64,000 bases of DNA from NCBI RefSeq assembly GCF_014196795.1, contig NZ_JACIEJ010000010.1:1-64000 (forward strand), in the 5' to 3' direction. Shown piece by piece: positions 44,850-52,636 of this stretch; the stretch's first letter is position 1; each line of letters begins with the position of its first letter. The notes under the pieces were generated by a model. The model saw only the letters and a program-made list of their open reading frames with translations, searched no databases and was not told the DNA's origin. The DNA is from Sagittula marina. GTDB lineage: Bacteria; Pseudomonadota; Alphaproteobacteria; Rhodobacterales; Rhodobacteraceae. Position numbers and translations under genes: made by a program.

Positions 44850-45235
44850 GCGCCACCACGCAGCGCATCAAGATAGGTCCGTATCGCCAGTATCTGGGGC
44901 AGCCCCCCTTCGATCGCGGTCTCGACCGGACGCTGCCCGCCGAACAATGGCCCCTCGTTTGGCCGCGTGACCCAGGTTCGTGCCAGTGTGTCGGAGAAGT
45001 AAAGCTCAAGAGATTTGTAAATGCCGATCACCGCGCTGAGACGCAGCAGCTGATCCTTGGTCAGCTCGCCGGCAAAGTCAGGCTTCTTGGCACGTTTCCA
45101 GGTGCTTTCGGACATATCCGCAAGTCCTGCCGCATCCTTCAGGCTCAAGGCCCAAGCATCGACGACCCGTGCATAGGCCTTCAGCGCAACGGCGTTGATC
45201 TGTCGAGGCTCTCGTTTTTTTGCGACAACTTGCAT
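44846..45235 (-). CDS. Xre/MbcA/ParS-type antitoxin of the RES system
   Basis: 129 residues. The front half has an Xre-like HTH (VVDAWALSLKDAAGLADMSE, STWKRAKKP). The back half holds the toxin-binding domain: IGIYKSLELYFSDTLARTWV, then RPNEGPLFGGQRPVETAIEG, where the N..PLFGG.rPv motif is the hallmark of ParS/MbcA antitoxins. It would neutralise the RES protein and repress the pair. A promoter and two direct repeats lie upstream at 45261-45295. Confidence 0.9.
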   Translation of the reverse strand: MQVVAKKREPRQINAVALKAYARVVDAWALSLKDAAGLADMSESTWKRAKKPDFAGELTKDQLLRLSAVIGIYKSLELYFSDTLARTWVTRPNEGPLFGGQRPVETAIEGGLPQILAIRTYLDALRGGA

Positions 45236-45260
45236 GGCGGTTCTCCTGCGTATCCATCAA

Positions 45261-45295
45261 TATAGACCATATGCACCCCAAGTAAAGACCACATG
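45261..45295 (-). promoter_or_regulatory. Toxin-antitoxin promoter with paired operator repeats
   Basis: On the minus strand TTTACT and TATATT are spaced by 16 bases, a plausible -35/-10 pair, followed by GGAG before the antitoxin start. Two near-copies of a 13-base unit (TATAGACCATATG at 45261 and TAAAGACCACATG at 45283 as read on the plus strand) are 22 bases apart, two helical turns, and cover the promoter. Confidence 0.55.
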
Positions 45296-45604
45296 ACCCG
45301 TGCATTTGATGGACCGGATCAAGTCCATACGTCCCCCGCCGGCCCCCCCGACCAATCTCGATGACCATCCATAATGCCCAGTCAATATGTTCAACGGCCA
45401 AGGAAACGATTCCTCCGCTGCAATGACCGAAGTGAATCCGCACCTGGAAAAGACCTTCAAAAACGAAAGGCTCATCACCTGTCGGCCCGCAGGCACCGAC
45501 ACTGTTCAAGGACTCGGAGCCCATCTTCCGCCGCGCTCCGTCGCCGGATCAACGCCCGACAAACAGCGCCGCCTCCGCTGATCCTACCAAGGCTCACACC
45601 GCAA

Positions 45605-45630
45605 AATAATGATTGACGTCAAACATTATT
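45605..45630. promoter_or_regulatory. 26-base palindrome upstream of the acyl-CoA synthetase operon
   Basis: AATAATGATTGAC and its opposed half GTCAAACATTATT pair at 12 of 13 positions. It ends 67 bases before the synthetase start. A related site stands upstream of dctP (52568-52585), with 13 of 18 central positions shared in one orientation. The 45236-45604 part of this gap shows no gene I can support. Confidence 0.7.
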
Positions 45631-45697
45631 GCCGCCGATACTGCACCCCGGAGAGGGGGCCGTCTGCTCGACGCCGCGCCCGGAGGAGGAGACAGGC

Positions 45698-47419
45698 ATG
45701 ACGATTGACGACACCCGCATGGCGTGGTGGCGGCCGGATGGCTCCGGCCCCGCGCTGCTCGACATAACGCTGGGCGACATGCTCGACCAACAGGCCAAAG
45801 CCATGCCGGACAGCCCGGCGATCGTGGTGGACGAAGGCGCGGGCACGCGCTCCACCAGCTGGACCTACGCCGAGCTGAAGCACCACGCCGACCGCGTGGC
45901 ACGCGGCCTGATGACCCATGGCATCCGCGCCGGCGACCGTGTGGCCGTCATGGCCTACAACTGCGCCGAATGGGTCCTGCTGGAATATGCCCTGGCCAAG
46001 ATCGGCGCGGTTCTGGTCACGGTGAACCCGGCGCTTTTGCGCGATGAAGTCGCCTATATCCTGACGCAAGGGCGCGTGGCGGCAATGATCTTCGTCCCCC
46101 GGATGCGCTCCAACGACATCACCGCCAGCCTGCAAGAGCTGATGCCGGATCTCGCCGACCTCACAGGGGGCAAGCGAACAGCGCCCAAGGACTTGCCGGA
46201 CCTGCGCCTGCTGATCGGCCTGGGCGAGGACGCCCCCGGCTTTGCCCTGCCGTTCGACGCTTTGGACAGCGCCGCCGACGACACCTCAGACGCCGACCTT
46301 GCCGCGCGTCAGGCACAGGTGGCCCCAAACGACATCTCTCAAATCCAATACACCTCCGGCACCACCGGAAAGCCCAAGGGCGCCATGCTGACCCACCGGT
46401 CCACGCTGAACAACGCGCGGCTGATGGCGGATCGCGGCGGCTTTGGCCCGGACGACACGCTGATCTCGGCGATGCCGTTTTTTCACACGGCGGGCTGCGT
46501 CTGCAACGTCATGTCCGTGCTGGTCAGTGGCGGGAAACTCGTGACGATGGACAGCTTTGATCCGCGCCGGATGCTTGAACTTTGGCACCACCATCGCCCC
46601 ACGATCATCAACGCCGTGCCCACCATGATGACGCGGATGATCGAACATCCGGACGTCGATCAATTCGACATCCGCACATTGCGCACGACCTTCACCGGCG
46701 GCACCAGCATTCCACCCAGCCTGATGCGCATGATGCAGGATCTCACCGGCGGCGCACCGATGATCATCATGGGCATGACCGAATGCAGCCCGATCATCAC
46801 CCAGACCAGCAATGCCGACGATCTGGAAACCCGGCTGACCACCGCCGGCACACCCCTGCCCCACACGGAAATCCGCATCGTCTCGCCCGAAACGGGGGAG
46901 GTCTGTGCCTGGGGGGACAGCGGCGAGCTTTGCATTCGCGGCTACCTCACCATGGCGGGCTATTTCGACATGGACGACAAGACGGCAGAAACCATTGACG
47001 CCGACGGCTGGCTGCATTCGGGCGACCTTGCCGAACTGTCCGCCAGCGGGCACCTGCGCATCGTGGGCCGCCTGAAGGACATGATCATTCGCGGCGGCGA
47101 AAACGTCTTTCCTGTGGAGATCGAGGACTGTCTGCTCAAGCACGACACCGTGTCCGAAGCACAGGTGATCGCCGTTCCAGACCCCGATCTGGGCGAGGAA
47201 ATCTGCGCCTACGTGGTGCCCGCCCCCGGCGCGTCGGTGGACCCGAAAGAGCTTCAGATCCATTGCAAAGAGCATATGGCCCGCCACAAGATGCCGAAAT
47301 ATATCATCGGGATCGACGCGCTGCCGCTGACCGCCAACGGCAAGGTGCAGAAATTCGCCCTCCGTGATCAGGCCACCAAGGGCATCGCCTCCGGTGACGT
47401 GCAGCCGGTGCCACGATGA
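45698..47419 (+). CDS. Acyl-CoA synthetase (AMP-forming, ANL superfamily)
   Basis: 573 residues. It activates a carboxylic acid to its CoA thioester with ATP. The P-loop IQYTSGTTGKPKGAMLTH lies near residue 215, MGMTECSPIIT (A5) near 360, the hinge GRLKDMIIRGGENVFPVEIE near 470, and the catalytic Lys in PLTANGKVQKFALRD near 555. It begins an operon with a hydratase and an SDR by overlapping stops and starts (ATGA). Acyl chain is not decided by sequence; the setting suggests an unsaturated, branched or aromatic acid imported by the nearby TRAP system. GGAGGAG precedes the start. Confidence 0.93.
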   Translation: MTIDDTRMAWWRPDGSGPALLDITLGDMLDQQAKAMPDSPAIVVDEGAGTRSTSWTYAELKHHADRVARGLMTHGIRAGDRVAVMAYNCAEWVLLEYALAKIGAVLVTVNPALLRDEVAYILTQGRVAAMIFVPRMRSNDITASLQELMPDLADLTGGKRTAPKDLPDLRLLIGLGEDAPGFALPFDALDSAADDTSDADLAARQAQVAPNDISQIQYTSGTTGKPKGAMLTHRSTLNNARLMADRGGFGPDDTLISAMPFFHTAGCVCNVMSVLVSGGKLVTMDSFDPRRMLELWHHHRPTIINAVPTMMTRMIEHPDVDQFDIRTLRTTFTGGTSIPPSLMRMMQDLTGGAPMIIMGMTECSPIITQTSNADDLETRLTTAGTPLPHTEIRIVSPETGEVCAWGDSGELCIRGYLTMAGYFDMDDKTAETIDADGWLHSGDLAELSASGHLRIVGRLKDMIIRGGENVFPVEIEDCLLKHDTVSEAQVIAVPDPDLGEEICAYVVPAPGASVDPKELQIHCKEHMARHKMPKYIIGIDALPLTANGKVQKFALRDQATKGIASGDVQPVPR

Positions 47420-48225
47420 GCGCGCCCTTCCTGTTCGAGCGCGACGGCGCCACCGCCATCCTGACCTTCAACCGGCCAGAGCGGCGCAACGCGATGTGCC
47501 CGGAAACCGTCTGCCGCTTTGCCGATGCGCTGGACGAAATCGCAAGCGATGACGCCATCCGCGTCGCGATCCTGACCGGTGCCGGGGACAAGGCGTTCTG
47601 TTCCGGCGGAGATCTGGCGCTGACCCTGCCGCTCCTGTCGGGCGACCGCGCGCCGCAGACCGAATTCGACCACCGCTTTCTGGATGACCCGCGCATCAAC
47701 GACCGCATCGCGGCGCGCGGCACCGCCATGAACAAGCCGATCATTGCCGCCGTCAACGGCCCGTGCATGGCCGGAGGGATGGAGGTGCTGTTGTCCACCG
47801 ACATTCGCCTTGCCGTGCCGAGCGCCGTCTTTGCCCTGCCCGAAGCAGCGCGCGGCGTGATCCCCTTTGCCGGGGCGCTCGCCCGCCTGCCGCGCCAGAT
47901 CCCCTATACGGCGGCGATGGAAATCATGCTGGCCAACGTGCCGATGGATGCGGACACTGCCCTGCGACACGGGCTGATCAACCGCATCGTCGCGCCCGAA
48001 GACCTGATGACAAGCGCCCGCGAGCTGGCCGACCGCATTGCCAGCCATGCCCCCGTTTCCGTCCAGCAGATCAAGGCCACGGTACAGGCCGCCATGGGCC
48101 GCCCGCTTGAGGACGGCTTTGCCCTCGAAGACGCGGCCAAGGTCCGCGTCATGGCCACCGAGGACGCCCGCGAAGGGCCACGCGCCTTCATGGAAAAGCG
48201 CGCCCCGCAGTACAAAGGACAGTAA
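47416..48225 (+). CDS. Enoyl-CoA hydratase/isomerase family protein
   Basis: 269-residue crotonase-fold enzyme. The oxyanion-hole strands are DKAFCSGGDLAL and AAVNGPCMAGGMEVLLSTD. Both usual catalytic glutamates have counterparts, in GGMEVLLS and in FALPEAARGVIPFAGALARL. It would hydrate an enoyl-CoA made from the synthetase product. The gene overlaps the synthetase by four bases and ends one base before the SDR start, a tight three-gene unit. Whether it acts as hydratase, isomerase or lyase is not settled. Confidence 0.92.
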   Translation: MSAPFLFERDGATAILTFNRPERRNAMCPETVCRFADALDEIASDDAIRVAILTGAGDKAFCSGGDLALTLPLLSGDRAPQTEFDHRFLDDPRINDRIAARGTAMNKPIIAAVNGPCMAGGMEVLLSTDIRLAVPSAVFALPEAARGVIPFAGALARLPRQIPYTAAMEIMLANVPMDADTALRHGLINRIVAPEDLMTSARELADRIASHAPVSVQQIKATVQAAMGRPLEDGFALEDAAKVRVMATEDAREGPRAFMEKRAPQYKGQ

Positions 48226-49122
48226 ATGGACCTCAACGGACAGGTGGCAGTGGTCACAGGCGCCGGGCGCGGCATTGGCCGCAGCATGGCACAACATCTG
48301 GCACAGGCCGGGGCCAGCGTCGTGGTGAACGACCTCGACGCCGACCCCGCGCAGCACGTGGTGGATGAGATCACCCAGGCCGGGGGAAAGGCCGTCGCCG
48401 TCGCCGCCGAAATCGGCACAGAGGGCGCGGCAGAAGCCTGCATCGCGGCAGCGCTGGACAGCTTTGGCCGCCTCGACGTTCTGGTGGCCAACGCCGGTGT
48501 GCTGCGCGACAGTGTCTTGTGGAAGACCGAGGACGAGGCCTTTGACCTGGTGATCCGCACACACCTGCGCGGCACGTTCCAATGTGGTCGCGCCGCCGCC
48601 CGCCACTTCCGCGAGGCTGGGCACGGGGGCGCCTTGGTGCTGGTCGGCTCTCCGGCCGGGCAATTGGGCAACTTCGGCCAGACCGCCTATGCCGCTGCAA
48701 AGGCCGGCATCGCGGGGATGACCCGCACCTGGGCCGCTGAGCTGCAGCGCGCGGAGGTCGCCGTGAACGCCATCATCCCCACCGCGCTGACCCGCATGAC
48801 CGAAACCATCCCGCCGCTGGCCCCTTATGTGCAGGCGATGGAACGGGGCGAGCCGCTGCCCGAAAAGCTGCGTGCCGATCTGGGCATCGGCCTGCCAGAG
48901 GACATCGCCCCGCTCGTGGTCTACCTCGCCTCGCAGGCCGGGCGCGCCACCACCGGACAATGCATCGGGATCGGGGGCGACCGTCTGGCGTTCTGGTCGC
49001 ATCCGTCGGAGCATCGCGTACAGACCCGCTCCGGCGGCTGGACCCCGGACAGCATCGCGGAGGCTTGGCCGGATCTGACCCGTGATGCGCTGCAACCCTT
49101 TGGGATCACGATGGATCTGTGA
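48226..49122 (+). CDS. Short-chain dehydrogenase/reductase
   Basis: 298 residues. VVTGAGRGIGRSMAQHLAQA binds NAD(P), LVANAGVLRDSVLWKTEDEA is the NAG segment, and the catalytic Ser and YxxxK are in LVGSPAGQLGNFGQTAYAAA. NDLDADPAQ after the second strand has Asp, favouring NAD+. The extra 45 C-terminal residues (WSHPSEHRVQTRSGGWTPDS) resemble those of peroxisomal-multifunctional-type hydroxyacyl-CoA dehydrogenases. It likely oxidises the 3-hydroxyacyl-CoA from the hydratase. Last gene of the operon. Confidence 0.92.
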   Translation: MDLNGQVAVVTGAGRGIGRSMAQHLAQAGASVVVNDLDADPAQHVVDEITQAGGKAVAVAAEIGTEGAAEACIAAALDSFGRLDVLVANAGVLRDSVLWKTEDEAFDLVIRTHLRGTFQCGRAAARHFREAGHGGALVLVGSPAGQLGNFGQTAYAAAKAGIAGMTRTWAAELQRAEVAVNAIIPTALTRMTETIPPLAPYVQAMERGEPLPEKLRADLGIGLPEDIAPLVVYLASQAGRATTGQCIGIGGDRLAFWSHPSEHRVQTRSGGWTPDSIAEAWPDLTRDALQPFGITMDL

Positions 49123-49126
49123 TCAA

Positions 49127-49146
49127 GGGGGCGCTCAGGCGCCCCC
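49127..49146. terminator. Convergent hairpin between SDR and MarR genes
   Basis: GGGGGCGC and GCGCCCCC pair around TCAG. The stop codon of the MarR gene lies within it, and it follows the SDR stop by 4 bases, so it can end both converging transcripts. Confidence 0.6.
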
Positions 49147-49626
49147 GTCATGCGTCCGCCGCAGGTTGCCCGCCACATGGTCGAGCAGGCTCAAAAGGCT
49201 GGCCTTTTGCCGCTTGGTCAGACCAGCGGTGATCGCGGCCTCGTGTTCCGCAACACAGCGTTCCAACGCCACCAGTCGTTCCGCCCCGTCGTCGGTCAGA
49301 AAGACCCGCCGCACGCGCTTGTCCTGCGCCGACGGCTTGCGCTCCACCCAGCCTTCGCGGGTGAGCGTCTCGATGATCGGCACAAGGCTGGACCGGTCGA
49401 GAAAGATCGCCTCCGCCAGTCGGGTCTGCGGGATGCCGGGATTGGCCTGCACCAGTTTCAGCAGGCCAAAGTAGCGCGGCGCGGCGCCAAAGCCGCTGAC
49501 CTTCTGCTCAAAGGATTTGTACGCGGCGATCTGCAACAGACGGATTCTATAGGAAACGGAGCCTGACAGCGCGTCAGGCTCCTGCATGTCAGCCACATCT
49601 CGCATGATGTGGTCGTCTGACGTCAT
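49135..49626 (-). CDS. MarR-family regulator co-transcribed with the TRAP genes
   Basis: 163 residues. The winged helix reads GIPQTRLAEAIFLDRSSLVP, IIETLTREGWVERKPSAQDK and RVRRVFLTDDG. It starts four bases inside the end of dctM, so it belongs to the dctPQM operon and faces the acyl-CoA synthetase operon. Related palindromes upstream of both operons suggest it controls both. MarR proteins in aromatic-acid clusters often sense the CoA thioester; that would fit here, but is inferred. DRSSL in the recognition helix is typical. Confidence 0.92.
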   Translation of the reverse strand: MTSDDHIMRDVADMQEPDALSGSVSYRIRLLQIAAYKSFEQKVSGFGAAPRYFGLLKLVQANPGIPQTRLAEAIFLDRSSLVPIIETLTREGWVERKPSAQDKRVRRVFLTDDGAERLVALERCVAEHEAAITAGLTKRQKASLLSLLDHVAGNLRRTHDGGA

Positions 49627-50915
49627 TCCATGCTTCCCGGCAAGGCCAGAACGAGTGCCGGAAAGGCGATCAACAGGATCAACCGCAGCACGTCGATGGT
49701 CACGAAGGGCAGCACCCCCCGGAAGATGGTGACCAGCGACACGCGATGCGCGATGGAGTTGATGACGTAGACGTTCATGCCCACAGGCGGCGTGATCAAC
49801 CCCAGCTCCACCGTCATGACCACGATGATGCCGAACCACACAGGATCGAACCCCAGCGCCGTGATGACCGGGAACACGATGGGCACCATGAGGATGATCA
49901 TCGCCATCGCGTCGAGGAAACAGCCCATGACAAAGAACAGCAGCAAGATCAGCGCCAGCGTGCCGTAACGTCCGGCCCCCAGTTCCGTCAAGAAGGTCGT
50001 GATCTCCTGCGGGACCTGCGTCACGGCCAGGAAATAGCCAAACAGCGTCGCGCCGATCAGAACGGTGTAGATCGCAACCGATGTCCGCAGCGCCTCCACC
50101 AGACTGTCGAGCAGGGTGGACCACGTCAGCCGTCCGCGCAGCATCCCGATTACCGCCGTCAGCAGCGCCCCCACGGCCGCGGCCTCGGTCGCGGTGACGA
50201 CGCCGAAGTAGATCGACAGGATCACGGCGATGAACAGCAGGCCCACGGCCCAGACCCCGCGCAGCGCGGCCAGCCCTTCGGACAGGCTGAACTTGTCCGC
50301 CGGGGGCAGATGCCGCCCGTACCAGACGCGCACGGTCAGCATATACATCAGCACCGCAAGGATGCCCGGCACCACACCGGCGATGAACAACATGCCGATG
50401 TCCGTCTCGGTGATAAAGCCATAGATCGCCAGCACCACAGAGGGTGGGATCAGGATGCCCAGCGTGCCGCCCGCCGCAATGATGCCCGTGGCGGCGGCGT
50501 CGGGGTAGCCGGCTTTCTTCATTTCCGGATAGGCGATCTTGGTCATGGTGGCAGCGGTGGCCACGGACGACCCGCAGATCGCCGCAAAGCCGCCGCAGGC
50601 CCCGACAGAGGCAAGGCCAAGCCCGCCTTTGAACCCGCCAAGCCACGCGCGCCCGGCGCGAAACAGCTCTGCCGACATGCCCGAATTCGTCGCCAGCACC
50701 CCCATCAGGATAAAGAAGGGGATCAGCGTCAGGTTAAAGTCGGTGATCGACGAGATCGGTGATTGCGACAGCAGGTTCATCGCGGGCACCGGATGCACCA
50801 CCATGGCAAAGCCGCCCACGCCGACGATCCCCATGGCGATGCCGATGGGCACCCTCAGGGCCATCAGCGCAAACAGCACGACGAACCCGCCAGAGGCGAT
50901 AAATCCGTTGGTCAT
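49623..50915 (-). CDS. dctM: TRAP transporter large permease DctM
   Basis: 430 residues with about 12 membrane segments. ICGSSVATAATMTKIAYPEM is the classic DctM motif; GTLGILIPPSVVLAIYGFIT and PPVGMNVYVINSIA are also conserved. It forms the ion-driven channel with DctQ. Overlaps dctQ by one base and the MarR gene by four. Confidence 0.95.
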   Translation of the reverse strand: MTNGFIASGGFVVLFALMALRVPIGIAMGIVGVGGFAMVVHPVPAMNLLSQSPISSITDFNLTLIPFFILMGVLATNSGMSAELFRAGRAWLGGFKGGLGLASVGACGGFAAICGSSVATAATMTKIAYPEMKKAGYPDAAATGIIAAGGTLGILIPPSVVLAIYGFITETDIGMLFIAGVVPGILAVLMYMLTVRVWYGRHLPPADKFSLSEGLAALRGVWAVGLLFIAVILSIYFGVVTATEAAAVGALLTAVIGMLRGRLTWSTLLDSLVEALRTSVAIYTVLIGATLFGYFLAVTQVPQEITTFLTELGAGRYGTLALILLLFFVMGCFLDAMAMIILMVPIVFPVITALGFDPVWFGIIVVMTVELGLITPPVGMNVYVINSIAHRVSLVTIFRGVLPFVTIDVLRLILLIAFPALVLALPGSME

Positions 50916-51457
50916 TATTTTTGATCCTCAAGCAGGCTTTCGTCGATGCCGTCAAATTCACCCAGATCCACACCGTCACGCAGCACGCGCCACAGGCGCA
51001 GCGCCGTGGTGAACACCGCCGCCACCAGCCCCAGCCAGATCGCCGCAAAGAACGGCCAATGCGGCAGGCGCAGATCCATCGTGGTGTCGCCGCCGCCCAT
51101 GGCCGCCTCGACCCGGTTGCCGATCTTCCACGTCAGCGCGATGGTGAAGGCCAGCAGCACCAGCCAGGCAAACACGTTGATCCAGCGGCGCGCCCTGGGG
51201 CCAACCGCCTGTGCCAGAAGGTCGACTTTGATGTGGGTGCCGTGCCATCCGACAGAGGCCAGCCCCCAGGCAATCGCCACGCCAAGGATCAGGCGCGACA
51301 AATCGAAGGCATCCGGCAACGGCCGGGCAAAACCATACCGCCCGATGGCAGAGGCCACCACCAGCAGCGTCACAAGGCCCAGCGTGATGCCCGCGATACG
51401 CTCGACAAACTGGACCACCCGATCAATCGGGCGCAAATTCGGGGATTCAATCGTCAT
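50915..51457 (-). CDS. dctQ: TRAP transporter small permease DctQ
   Basis: 180 residues with four membrane segments (ITLGLVTLLVVASAIGRYGF, LILGVAIAWGLASVGWHGTH, NVFAWLVLLAFTIALTWKIG, WPFFAAIWLGLVAAVF). GTHIKVDLLAQAVGPRARRW matches the DctQ loop (g.HI.VDl...l..r.r). It is separated from dctP by a good terminator hairpin. Confidence 0.93.
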   Translation of the reverse strand: MTIESPNLRPIDRVVQFVERIAGITLGLVTLLVVASAIGRYGFARPLPDAFDLSRLILGVAIAWGLASVGWHGTHIKVDLLAQAVGPRARRWINVFAWLVLLAFTIALTWKIGNRVEAAMGGGDTTMDLRLPHWPFFAAIWLGLVAAVFTTALRLWRVLRDGVDLGEFDGIDESLLEDQK

Positions 51458-51470
51458 GGGGACTCCGCAG

Positions 51471-51503
51471 AAAAAAGGCGCGCGACGGAGCGCCGCACGC
51501 CTT
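51471..51503 (-). terminator. Rho-independent-type hairpin between dctP and dctQ
   Basis: On the minus strand AAGGCGTGCG pairs with CGCGCGCCTT (one G-U) and is followed by a run of six U. This is the best terminator in the window and should let only part of the dctP message continue into dctQM. Confidence 0.75.
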
Positions 51504-51514
51504 CTGTGTCAGTC

Positions 51515-52528
51515 TCAATAGGCGGCGTCGTTCGCTTCGAGCGCGGCCTTGTAGGCGTCCAGAATGGAATCCGCGTCACCGCCTCTGGCCGTGACTGTCT
51601 CTTTCCACTCGTCGATCAGCGGCATCGCCGCCTCACGCCATGCGGCAACCTCTTCCTCGGTGGGCGTGTTGAAGGTCTGGCCGTCCGCCATCAGTTGATC
51701 GCGCGCTTCCATATCCGCATCAGCCCAGCCCTGAGCCACTTTCCCCGACCATTCGGGGCTGCAATGCTCGTCGATCACCGCCTTGTTCTCGTCGGACAGG
51801 CGATCATAGCTGTTCTTGTTCATCACCATGACCTGAGAGGACAGGTAGAACGGCATATCCAGGTGAACGGGCACCTCTTCCGTCAGGTTGAAGTCATACA
51901 TCGCGCCCCACGGAAAGGTCACGGCCTCTGCCGTGCCCTTGGACAGCGCCTCGCGCGCTTCGGGCGCGGGCACCTGCACCGGTCCACCGCCGAGCAGCGA
52001 CACGAACCGCGCCATCGTGGCGTGCGCGGGGCGAATGTTCTTGCCTGCGATATCCTCGGGCGAGGTGATCGCCACCTTGCTGTGCAAGGCGCCGGGGGCA
52101 TGCGGATGAACGAAGCAAAGCTTGACGTCGCTCATCTCCTCCAGTCCACCGTTCTCGCTGTACCAGGTGTGGATGGCCTTCGCCGCACCGACGCTGTCGT
52201 CCGTCATGAAGGGGATTTCGGTCAGCGAAAAGATCGGAAAACGCCCTGCGGTGTAACCGGGGTTCACATAAGCGATGTCCACGATGCCCTGCGCGGCCAT
52301 GTCGTAGTGGTCCGGCGCCTTGCCCATTTGCTGTGCCGGAAAGATCTGGATGGCGATCCGCCCGTCAGAGGCTTCCTGCACGGATTCGGCCCACGGGTTG
52401 ATCCCGCGCGACGCCGGGGCGATGGTTGGCGGCACCCAATGGGACAGCCGCAACGTCACCTCCTGCGCCTGAGCGGGTATGGCGGTGACAACCGAAAGCA
52501 ATGCGCCAAGCGCAACAAGATTTTTCAT
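51515..52528 (-). CDS. dctP: TRAP transporter solute-binding protein DctP
   Basis: 337-residue periplasmic receptor. Signal peptide at residues 1-21 (MKNLVALGALLSVVTAIPAQA). The mature part starts EVTLRLSHWVPPTIAPASRG; the substrate-carboxylate Arg of DctP proteins is probably in GKNIRPAHATMARFVSLLGG. PSHQ-like QIFPAQQMGKAPDHYDMAAQ is conserved too. Start ATG 52528 with AGGGAGGAAAC upstream. It should deliver an organic acid to DctQM; the neighbouring CoA ligase suggests that the acid is then activated. Confidence 0.94.
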   Translation of the reverse strand: MKNLVALGALLSVVTAIPAQAQEVTLRLSHWVPPTIAPASRGINPWAESVQEASDGRIAIQIFPAQQMGKAPDHYDMAAQGIVDIAYVNPGYTAGRFPIFSLTEIPFMTDDSVGAAKAIHTWYSENGGLEEMSDVKLCFVHPHAPGALHSKVAITSPEDIAGKNIRPAHATMARFVSLLGGGPVQVPAPEAREALSKGTAEAVTFPWGAMYDFNLTEEVPVHLDMPFYLSSQVMVMNKNSYDRLSDENKAVIDEHCSPEWSGKVAQGWADADMEARDQLMADGQTFNTPTEEEVAAWREAAMPLIDEWKETVTARGGDADSILDAYKAALEANDAAY

Positions 52529-52567
52529 GTTTCCTCCCTGTGAGCCGACCTCCCCGCCGGCTGCTAT

Positions 52568-52585
52568 TTGATGGATATCAAACAA
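52568..52585. promoter_or_regulatory. Palindrome upstream of dctP, related to the synthetase-operon site
   Basis: TTGATGGATATCAAACAA is an imperfect palindrome centred on GATATC, 40 bases before the dctP start. In reverse it aligns with the centre of the 45605-45630 palindrome (shared TGTTTGA..TC.ATCA, 13 of 18). Confidence 0.6.
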
Positions 52586-52636
52586 TATCCACAACTCAAA
52601 CACTTTCTTTACCGTCCCACGCGCACGTGAGCGGCG

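Noticed and set aside
50921-52543. Plus-strand ORF of 540 codons across dctQ and dctP
   Set aside because: Antisense to two well-supported TRAP genes; composition and lack of family motifs show a shadow.
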